Below the pieces are notes generated by a model, which saw nothing but the letters and a program-made list of their open reading frames with translations, was not told the origin of the DNA and ran no database searches. This document shows, piece by piece, positions 31,266-37,649 of a DNA stretch of 37,649 bases. How positions within the stretch are numbered: position 1 is the first letter of the stretch; each line of letters begins with the position of its first letter. The stretch comes from Chromatiales bacterium (GTDB lineage Bacteria > Pseudomonadota > Gammaproteobacteria > JAHELT01), in contig JAHELT010000031.1 of the NCBI GenBank assembly GCA_024644045.1, forward strand, positions 1 to 37,649, read 5' to 3'. The position numbers and the translations under genes were made by a program.

Positions 31266-31787
31266 TTATCCGTGCTCCGGCGTGACCTGGGCAACGGCAA
31301 CCACGTAGTTCTCACCGTAAGCGCGCGCGCACTTCGGGCACGTCGTGTAGAAAAAGTACACCCGGGTGACCTCCTTGCCCTGGTCGTGCAGAGCCTGCAG
31401 CAGCGCTTTACGCCATTTGGGCACTTGTCTGTAGGGTCCCTCGAATACTTTCGTCCGGTAGTCGCCGCTCAGGCGCACCAGCTCGCAACCCGGTACCTCG
31501 CGGGTCACGGCAAACAGGTGCTCGGCGGACCACGCTGATTCGTCGCGGCTCATGACGATGAAGTCGCCATCGTCGGACGCATGCGCGTCTTCAATGGCCT
31601 TGAAGGTACGCGCGAACACGCTGCCCATGTTCAACGGCACGTGCGCCAGGCTGCGGGTTCTCGCTCTCACGAAAAGTTTGTCCCGAAAGTGCAGCGCCTG
31701 ACCGTCCCACCCCTGTGGATGGAATCGCGGACAGCAACCGGTCGGGTTGTCCGACATGTCGTACTTCGGCAACAGGTTGGTTTGCAC
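31266..31787 (-). CDS. Conserved protein with C-terminal TCPKC motif, unknown function
   Basis: A 173-residue protein. A GTG at 31787 is preceded by AGGAG at 6 bases and is the preferred start; the frame stays open upstream without protein character. It contains CCPRFHPQGWDGQ, FRDKLFVRARTRS, HVPLNMGSVFARTF, VPGCELVRLSGDY, KVFEGPYRQVPKW and FFYTTCPKCARAYGENYVV, blocks known from a conserved bacterial family often labelled simply hydrolase. The two N-terminal cysteines and the C-terminal CxxC could bind a metal or act in redox chemistry. No signal peptide, so it is probably cytoplasmic. It converges on the lactonase gene. Confidence 0.7.
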   Translation of the reverse strand: MQTNLLPKYDMSDNPTGCCPRFHPQGWDGQALHFRDKLFVRARTRSLAHVPLNMGSVFARTFKAIEDAHASDDGDFIVMSRDESAWSAEHLFAVTREVPGCELVRLSGDYRTKVFEGPYRQVPKWRKALLQALHDQGKEVTRVYFFYTTCPKCARAYGENYVVAVAQVTPEHG

Positions 31788-31900
31788 AGCCTGCTCCTGA
31801 AATGCCAGGAAACACCTGGCTTGGCAGAACGCTAACGCGACCCGGTGGCGGCTCGTTTGATCCCTGTCATTGATCGGTGCAGGTCGCTGGCGCCCGGCCG

Positions 31901-32044
31901 TCAACCGGCCTCCCGGCCGACGTTTTCCTGCGGGCATGCGATCTGGTCCAGGGTGAGCACGAACCGGTCGTCGAATGCGGTTGGAGAGGCCGTCCTGGTC
32001 AGCATGCCGTATCGGGTCAGCTTGTTGAAGCGCCGGTTCAGCAC
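31901..32044 (-). pseudogene. Possible remnant of a winged-helix (HxlR-like) regulator
   Basis: A 47-codon frame reads VLNRRFNKLTRYGMLTRT, then AFDDRFVLTLDQI, and stops. The order recognition helix, K-L-x-x-x-G-(M/I)-L, wing and L-T resembles the C-terminal part of an HxlR-type winged helix. There is no ribosome-binding site, and the N-terminal half is missing or out of frame. Short and only pattern-like, so it may be chance. Confidence 0.22.
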
Positions 32045-32433
32045 CTGGCCGCAACGCGGGACCTGTCGTTCTGACGCCCAAGCGCAGGCGCTCCGTGAGC
32101 TGGTCTTGTCGTCGAGCGTTCCTCCTGTTCCTCGACGCGATCCGGCGACCCTGCGGCCGGATCGTTCTTTGGAGACTCACGTTGAGCCGAACCCGATGAC
32201 ATGCCCGCAGGAATCCTGACAGGGATCCATGCCCTGAAACCCTCAGCGGGTCGAAATCCCGATTCAATCGCCCTGTGACCGTCGCCAGAACAGCTTCCCA
32301 TCGATGCTTGCGTACGCGGGAAACGGCTCGGCGCCGGGCCCACAGAGACGGAGCTGACCTGATCGCGTCAACAGGGTCCCGTGACACCGCGCACGGTCCA
32401 GACGATTTCTCGGACAATATGAGAGAAAGAATG

Positions 32434-32461
32434 TTGATATAAAGATATCTTTAATTATAGA
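32434..32461 (+). promoter_or_regulatory. Promoter with a palindromic operator in its spacer
   Basis: TTGATA (32434-32439) and TATAGA (32456-32461) form -35 and -10 boxes 16 bases apart. The 14-bp perfect palindrome TAAAGATATCTTTA (32440-32453) fills that spacer almost exactly. A repressor bound there would block RNA polymerase. Transcription would begin at about 32468, next to the ATG at 32470, so the message may be leaderless; no Shine-Dalgarno is visible. The encoded ArsR-type protein is the likely repressor. A second TATAAA inside the site (32438-32443) is a weaker alternative -10. Confidence 0.55.
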
Positions 32462-32469
32462 ATTCAGCC

Positions 32470-33450
32470 ATGGAGATGCTGCTTACTGCGCTCCGCGCGG
32501 CCGGAGAACCCACGCGGATGCGGATTCTGACCCTGCTGGCCGTGTGCGATCTCACGGTGACGGAAATCGCCCAGATTCTCGGGCAAAGCCAGCCGCGCGT
32601 GAGCCGGCATCTGAAACTGTTGACCGATGCAGGGCTGGTTCGCCGCTACCAGGAAGGCTCCTGGGCGTTTTATCGCGGAGCCGAGGAGGGCCTTCCGGCG
32701 GCGATCGCCGGGAAGCTGGTTTCCTGGGTTCCTGAGGCCGATCCGATCGCCTCGGCTGATCGCCGGCGCCTGGACGCGGTGCGGCGAGCGCGGCGCAGGG
32801 CAGCGGCCGCGTACTTTCAGCGCATCGCCGAACGCTGGGATCGGATTCGTGGGCTGCGCGTCGACGAGGCGCGGGTCGAGCAGGCGATGCTGAATCTGGC
32901 CCAGGACCGGCTCGACGGCGATCTGCTCGATCTGGGCACCGGCACCGGGCGGATACTCGAGATATTCGCCGACAAGGTGCGCCAGGGTATAGGCATAGAT
33001 CAGAGTCGCGACATGCTGTCCGTGGCGCGCACCAAACTCGACGATGCCAATGTGCGCAACTGCCACGTGCGCCTTGGTGATATCTACAACCTGGCCGTGC
33101 CGGATGGCTGTGCCGATCTGGTCACTGTGCACCAGGTACTGCACTACCTGGACGATCCAGCCTCCGCAATTGCCGAAGCGGTGCGTGCGCTGCGACCGCG
33201 CGGGCGACTGATCATCGTGGATTTCGCTGCGCACGACATCGAGTTCCTGCGCACGGAGTACGCGCACCGCCGTCTTGGGTTCACCGATGAAGAGGTGATC
33301 GGCTGGTGCGAACAGGCCGGGCTGACGGCGGTGGACATCGATCACCTGGTGCCCCGAGAGGAACGAGACGAGCGGCAGTTGACCGTGTCGATCTGGAGTG
33401 GCCTGCAACGCGCGGATGCCCCCGCCCACTACAGCCTGGAGGTCGCATGA
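32470..33450 (+). CDS. ArsR-family regulator fused to a SAM-dependent methyltransferase (SahR-like)
   Basis: A 326-residue fusion. Residues 1 to about 90 are an ArsR winged helix: LTVTEIAQILGQSQPRVSRH as recognition region, and LKLLTDAGLVRRYQEGSWAFY as wing. Residues of about 145-310 are a class I methyltransferase with the SAM-binding motif LLDLGTGTGRILE, then GIDQSRDML and VLHYLDDP. ArsR-methyltransferase proteins beside metF/metH are known in proteobacteria, and the ArsR regulator SahR responds to S-adenosylhomocysteine. A similar role is likely here but not shown. No metal-binding cysteine motif of classical ArsR is obvious. Its stop overlaps metF by 4 bases (ATGA). The start at 32470 has no Shine-Dalgarno, consistent with a leaderless message. 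Confidence 0.85.
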   Translation: MEMLLTALRAAGEPTRMRILTLLAVCDLTVTEIAQILGQSQPRVSRHLKLLTDAGLVRRYQEGSWAFYRGAEEGLPAAIAGKLVSWVPEADPIASADRRRLDAVRRARRRAAAAYFQRIAERWDRIRGLRVDEARVEQAMLNLAQDRLDGDLLDLGTGTGRILEIFADKVRQGIGIDQSRDMLSVARTKLDDANVRNCHVRLGDIYNLAVPDGCADLVTVHQVLHYLDDPASAIAEAVRALRPRGRLIIVDFAAHDIEFLRTEYAHRRLGFTDEEVIGWCEQAGLTAVDIDHLVPREERDERQLTVSIWSGLQRADAPAHYSLEVA

Positions 33451-34412
33451 GCAGTACCCGGAGTCTTTTCGCTTCCGCGCAGGAGACCGCCGAACGTCTG
33501 CAGCGACGGCCGAAACCCCAGGCTTCACCGATCGCCGACGGGTTCGACGTGTCGTTCGAGTTTTTTCCGCCCGCCGATCAGGGCTCGGCTGGAAAACTGT
33601 GGCAATGCATTGAGCGACTCGCCCCTCTGGAACCACGATTCGTGTCGGTGACCTACGGCGCGGGCGGCAGCACCAGAGAACGTACCCACGCCACGGTAAA
33701 GCAGATTTTGAAACAGACGCAGCTGCTCCCGGCGGCGCATCTGACCTGCGTGGACGCGAGCCGGTCGGAGGTCAATGCGGTCATCGAGGATTACGCCGCC
33801 GCGGGCGTGAAGCACATAGTGGCCTTACGCGGTGACCCCGGCGACAAGGCAACAACGTTTACCCCACATCCCGCCGGTTATCGCGATGCCGCCGGACTGG
33901 TGGCCGGCATCCGCGCCCTGGGCAACTTCGAGATCAGTGTTGCGGCTTACCCGGAAGTGCATCCTGAGGCGCGTTCTCCCCAGCAGGATCTGGACAATCT
34001 GAAACGGAAGATCGATGCCGGCGCCTCGCGCGCTATCACGCAATTCTTTTTTGACAATGACGTTTATTTTCGGTTTCTCGACCGCGCCAGGGCCGCGGGC
34101 ATTACGATTCCCATAGTGCCCGGGGTCCTGCCCGTCACCAATTACGCACGGGTCGAGACGTTCGCCGCCATGTGCGGTGCACGGATTCCCGATTGGATGG
34201 GTGTACTGTTCGAGGGGCTCGACGACGCCGCGGATATCCGTCAGCTGGTGGCGGCGACACTGGCTGCCGAGCAGTGCACACGCCTGCGCGACAAGGGTGT
34301 ATCCGAGTTTCATTTTTACACGCTCAATCGTCCTTCGCTGACACTCGCTATCTGCCACATTCTTGGAATACGTGCCACGCCGGCGGGTATTGCCGCCTGC
34401 GGTGAAAACTGA
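33447..34412 (+). CDS. metF: 5,10-methylenetetrahydrofolate reductase
   Basis: A 321-residue cytoplasmic flavoenzyme that makes 5-methyltetrahydrofolate for methionine synthesis. It shows the N-terminal FEFFPPAD with the catalytic-type glutamate, [38 protein letters not shown] with the FAD/folate aspartate, [12 protein letters not shown], and the barrel end [14 protein letters not shown] and [11 protein letters not shown]. The C-terminal [16 protein letters not shown] is characteristic. The ATG overlaps the upstream stop by 4 bases, and the stop TGA shares a base with the metH ATG, so regulator, MetF and MetH are made from one message. Confidence 0.95.
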   Translation: MSSTRSLFASAQETAERLQRRPKPQASPIADGFDVSFEFFPPADQGSAGKLWQCIERLAPLEPRFVSVTYGAGGSTRERTHATVKQILKQTQLLPAAHLTCVDASRSEVNAVIEDYAAAGVKHIVALRGDPGDKATTFTPHPAGYRDAAGLVAGIRALGNFEISVAAYPEVHPEARSPQQDLDNLKRKIDAGASRAITQFFFDNDVYFRFLDRARAAGITIPIVPGVLPVTNYARVETFAAMCGARIPDWMGVLFEGLDDAADIRQLVAATLAAEQCTRLRDKGVSEFHFYTLNRPSLTLAICHILGIRATPAGIAACGEN

Positions 34413-37400
34413 TGGACGTCCGCGCCGAACGGCTCGCTGCCCTGGAGTCTGCGCTGCGCCGACGCATTGTCGTCCTCGACGGAGCAATGGGGACGATGAT
34501 TCAGGCGCTCGAGCTGTCAGAAAGGGACTACCGTGGTCAACGCTTTCGAGACCATGACCGCGATCTGCGCGGAAACAACGACCTGTTGACGTTGACCAGA
34601 CCCGCGGCGATTCGTGAGATTCACGAGGCGTACCTGCAAGCCGGCGCGGATATTCTAGAAACCAATACGTTCAATTCGACGTCGATTGCACAATCCGACT
34701 ACGGCCTGCAGGAACATGCGGAAGAGCTGAACTTTGCCGCTGCCCAACTGGCGCGCGAAGTGGCTGATGCGGCATCGGGCCCGATCGAACCGCGCTGGGT
34801 TGCCGGTGTATTGGGCCCGACCAACCGGACTGCGTCAATCTCGCCGGACGTCAATGATCCGGCGTTCCGCAACATAACCTTTGATGAGTTGCGTGATGCC
34901 TACGGCGTTGCCGTACGCGGACTGGTGGCAGGCGGTGTCGACATGCTGCTTGTCGAGACGGTGTTCGATACGCTGAACGCGAAGGCGGCACTGTACGCTG
35001 TCGAGGAGCACTTCGCGCGCAGCGGTGAACGTCTACCCGTGATCGTCTCCGGAACGATCACCGATCTCAGCGGACGCACTTTGTCGGGACAAACCGTCGA
35101 AGCCTTCTGGAACTCGGTGCGCCATGCCAACCCGCTGGCAATCAGCCTCAATTGCGCCCTGGGCGGCCGAGAGTTGCGCCCCCACATAGCCGATCTCGCC
35201 CGGGCCGCCGACACGCGGGTGGGCTGCTGGCCCAACGCCGGACTACCCAATGAACTGGGCGGCTACGACGAGACGCCGGAGCAAACGGCCCGAACGCTTG
35301 GCCAATTCGCTCGAGAAGGTCTGGTAAATCTGGTCGGCGGTTGCTGCGGCACGACACCGGCACACATCCGCGCTGTTTGCGAGGCGGTTCGCGACGTCGC
35401 TCCTAGAGTTGTTCCCGATCTCCCCGTTCGCACACGATTGTCCGGATTGGAGGCGTTCAACATCGGGCCGGATACGCTCTTCGTCAATGTCGGCGAACGC
35501 ACCAACGTAACCGGATCGGCTCGTTTCGCAAAAATGATTCTGGCCGACGAGTTTGAGACCGCCGTCGCAATTGCGCGCGACCAGGTGGAAAACGGTGCGC
35601 AGATTCTCGATGTCAACATGGATGAAGGCATGCTCGATTCGGTGAATGCGATGCAGCGTTTTCTGAATCTAATCGCGGGTGAACCCGACATCTCCCGAGT
35701 ACCGATCATGATCGATTCTTCGAAATGGTCAGTGCTCGAAGCCGGACTGAAGTGCGTGCAGGGCAAGGCTTTCGTCAACTCGATCAGCCTGAAAGAGGGC
35801 GAATCTGCATTCCTCGAGCAAGCCCGGAGCATCCGGCGTTACGGTGCTGGTGTAGTGGTGATGGCTTTCGATGAGCAGGGGCAGGCCGAAACGGTCGACC
35901 ACAAGGTTGCCGTGTGCGAGCGAGCCTATCGGCTGCTCACCGAGAAGATCGGCTTCTCGCCGGAAGATATCGTCTTTGATCCGAACATTTTTGCTGTAGC
36001 TACCGGGATTGAACAGCACAACGACTACGCGTCGGCTTTCATTGAGGCATGCCGTGAACTCAAGCGCCGGTTGCCTGGCGCGCTGATATCCGGCGGTGTT
36101 TCGAATCTGTCTTTTTCGTTCCGCGGTAACAATGTGGTACGCGAGGCGATGCATGCGGTGTTCCTGTATCACGCAATCAAAGCCGGTCTGGATATGGCGA
36201 TCGTCAACGCCGGCCGGCTGCCCGTGTATGAAGATATCGACAAGGTGTTACTGACGTGCATCGAGGACGTGCTGTTCAACCGACACGCGGGCGCGACCGA
36301 AAGCTTGCTCGAGAATGCGCAAGCCGCCCAAGGCGACAGTGCAGCCAGGGGTCCTGATCTTTCGTGGCGTGATAACGACGTAGATACGCGCCTGGTGCAC
36401 GCGCTGGTGCACGGAATCGATACTTTCGTCGTGGAAGATGCCGAGGAAGCCCGCCAGGGAGCCAGGCGTGCGCTGGATGTGATCGAAGGCCCTCTGATGG
36501 ACGGCATGAATGAGGTAGGGGATCTGTTCGGCGCGGGAAAGATGTTTCTGCCGCAGGTGGTGAAAAGCGCCCGGGTCATGAAAAAAGCGGTAGCGCACCT
36601 GGAGCCTTTCATGGAGGACGCGGGCACCGGGCGACGTGCGGCGGCAGGGAAAATCGTACTGGCGACTGCCAAGGGCGACGTGCACGATATCGGTAAGAAC
36701 ATCGTCGGGGTAGTTTTACGATGCAACAACTATGAGGTGATCGACCTGGGAGTGATGGTCCCCAGTGCACGCATTCTGGCCACCGCACGCGAAGTCAACG
36801 CGGACATTATCGGCGTCTCGGGGCTGATCACGCCGAGCCTCGACGAGATGTGTCACGTAGCGAGCGAAATGGAACGCGAGAGCTTCAGTTTGCCGCTGCT
36901 GATCGGCGGTGCGACCACCAGTCGCGTGCACTCCGCAGTCAAGATCGAACCGAACTACAGCGGACCGACAGTGTACGTACCTGATGCCTCGCGCGCCGTA
37001 GGTGTAGTCAGCGCCCTGCTCGGTGAGAAGAGAACTGCGTTTGTTTCACGCACGAAGACTGAGTATGAGGCGATCCGCACTCAGCGCGCGGGCCAACAAC
37101 GCAATGCCAGACGCGTCACACTGCACGAGGCGCGCACCAACCGTTTCTCTGTTGACTGGAAAAGCTACAAGCCCGTGGTGCCGACATTTACCGGTTTGCA
37201 GGCATTCGGCAACTATGACCTGCGCGAACTCGTTGAACGCATTGACTGGACGCCGTTCTTCAAGAGTTGGGACCTTGCAGGTACCTATCCAGGTATTTTG
37301 ACGGACCCGACGGTTGGCACGGCGGCAAGAGATCTGCACGATGATGCGCTGGCAATGCTGGAGCGACTGGTGGCGGAGGGACGTTTATGCGCCGAGGCGG

Positions 37401-37649
37401 TAGTGGGTTTCTGGCCTGCCAACAGCGTTGGTGATGACATCGAATTGTACGCTGACGAGGCGAGGACCTCGGCAATCGCCACCTTTCACACACTGCGTCA
37501 GCAGCTGTACCGCGACCGCGGTCGTGCAAACCTTGCTCTGGCAGATTTTGTCGCTCCGAAGGACAGTGGAGTTGCCGACTACGTGGGTGCGTTCGCGGTG
37601 ACCGCCGGACACCGACTCGAGGAAATTGTATTCGAGTACGAGCAACGGC
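34412..37649 (+). CDS. metH: Cobalamin-dependent methionine synthase, 3' end outside the window
   Basis: The first 1079 codons of MetH, which transfers the methyl group of methyltetrahydrofolate to homocysteine via cobalamin. The homocysteine domain starts [15 protein letters not shown]; zinc ligands are Cys248, Cys311 and Cys312 (SLNCALGG and GGCCGTTP). The folate domain begins near residue 355 ([13 protein letters not shown]). The cap and B12 domains follow, with the cobalamin motif D756-x-H758-x-x-G761 in [10 protein letters not shown] and the later [10 protein letters not shown] and LIGGATTSR. The reactivation (AdoMet-binding) domain begins about residue 900 and is cut at the window edge. 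Its presence shows the long, reductive-reactivation form. Numbering is almost identical to that of E. coli MetH. Its ATG overlaps the metF stop by one base. Confidence 0.96.
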   Translation, partial: MDVRAERLAALESALRRRIVVLDGAMGTMIQALELSERDYRGQRFRDHDRDLRGNNDLLTLTRPAAIREIHEAYLQAGADILETNTFNSTSIAQSDYGLQEHAEELNFAAAQLAREVADAASGPIEPRWVAGVLGPTNRTASISPDVNDPAFRNITFDELRDAYGVAVRGLVAGGVDMLLVETVFDTLNAKAALYAVEEHFARSGERLPVIVSGTITDLSGRTLSGQTVEAFWNSVRHANPLAISLNCALGGRELRPHIADLARAADTRVGCWPNAGLPNELGGYDETPEQTARTLGQFAREGLVNLVGGCCGTTPAHIRAVCEAVRDVAPRVVPDLPVRTRLSGLEAFNIGPDTLFVNVGERTNVTGSARFAKMILADEFETAVAIARDQVENGAQILDVNMDEGMLDSVNAMQRFLNLIAGEPDISRVPIMIDSSKWSVLEAGLKCVQGKAFVNSISLKEGESAFLEQARSIRRYGAGVVVMAFDEQGQAETVDHKVAVCERAYRLLTEKIGFSPEDIVFDPNIFAVATGIEQHNDYASAFIEACRELKRRLPGALISGGVSNLSFSFRGNNVVREAMHAVFLYHAIKAGLDMAIVNAGRLPVYEDIDKVLLTCIEDVLFNRHAGATESLLENAQAAQGDSAARGPDLSWRDNDVDTRLVHALVHGIDTFVVEDAEEARQGARRALDVIEGPLMDGMNEVGDLFGAGKMFLPQVVKSARVMKKAVAHLEPFMEDAGTGRRAAAGKIVLATAKGDVHDIGKNIVGVVLRCNNYEVIDLGVMVPSARILATAREVNADIIGVSGLITPSLDEMCHVASEMERESFSLPLLIGGATTSRVHSAVKIEPNYSGPTVYVPDASRAVGVVSALLGEKRTAFVSRTKTEYEAIRTQRAGQQRNARRVTLHEARTNRFSVDWKSYKPVVPTFTGLQAFGNYDLRELVERIDWTPFFKSWDLAGTYPGILTDPTVGTAARDLHDDALAMLERLVAEGRLCAEAVVGFWPANSVGDDIELYADEARTSAIATFHTLRQQLYRDRGRANLALADFVAPKDSGVADYVGAFAVTAGHRLEEIVFEYEQR

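Larger units (their letters stand above)
31788..32469. other. Intergenic region with a possible gene remnant and the methionine-operon promoter
   Basis: The 682 bases between the CxxC-protein gene and the ArsR-methyltransferase gene hold no intact gene. A 47-codon protein-like stretch on the minus strand (31901-32044) and the operator-promoter at 32434-32461 are listed separately. The last 60 bases are strikingly A+T-rich compared with everything around them. Confidence 0.4.

Noticed and set aside
32038-32343. 101-codon minus-strand frame upstream of the ArsR-methyltransferase gene
   Set aside because: Composition is Arg/Pro/Ser-rich without domain features or ribosome-binding site, and it does not continue into the possible winged-helix remnant, which is in another frame.

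Overview
The window is G+C-rich chromosomal DNA and reads as proteobacterial, most likely a gammaproteobacterium. The pointers are a monofunctional peptidoglycan transglycosylase (MtgA), a YqhA-family membrane protein, a YqiK-type flotillin and an ArsR-methyltransferase/metF/metH cluster. Genes are densely packed with good Shine-Dalgarno sequences. No tRNA, rRNA, CRISPR array, insertion sequence or phage gene was seen. Taxonomy is inferred from gene content only.

Left part (1-7173): the 5' end of a polar amino-acid ABC permease and its periplasmic binding protein (minus strand); a metallo-beta-lactamase/receiver-like/GAF fusion protein; mtgA; a PYROXD2-like FAD oxidoreductase; and a polysaccharide deacetylase gene broken by a frameshift.

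Centre (7246-21535): twelve consecutive minus-strand genes with overlaps or gaps of at most 28 bp, apparently one 14-kb transcription unit. In transcription order: livH, livM, a livK-like binding protein, livG, a livF fused to a Tm-1-like (UPF0261) domain, a TIM-barrel PEP-hydrolase-family gene, a flotillin with twenty gap-free 11-residue repeats, a SRPBCC protein, a SRPBCC-quinone oxidoreductase fusion, a fumarylacetoacetate-hydrolase-family gene, an alpha/beta hydrolase and an amidohydrolase. This couples uptake of an organic substrate to a set of degradative or detoxifying enzymes, with the two halves of a plant Tm-1-like protein in the middle. It is the best candidate in the window for an undescribed system; the substrate is unknown.

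Right-centre (22033-31787): an unrecognised 407-residue protein; a RidA-sulfatase pair divergent from a beta-hydroxyacid dehydrogenase; a stretch of small genes and gene remnants (a class III cyclase C-terminus, a 64-residue orphan protein, an exported protein, a barrel-like tail); yqhA; a secreted lectin-like protein; a second beta-hydroxyacid dehydrogenase translationally coupled to a lactonase-type metallohydrolase; and a conserved protein with a CxxC motif.

Right end (32434-37649): an ArsR-methyltransferase regulator, metF and metH (cut by the window end) joined by 4-bp and 1-bp overlaps. A 14-bp perfect palindrome lies exactly between the predicted -35 and -10 boxes, suggesting autoregulated control of the methionine/SAM cycle.
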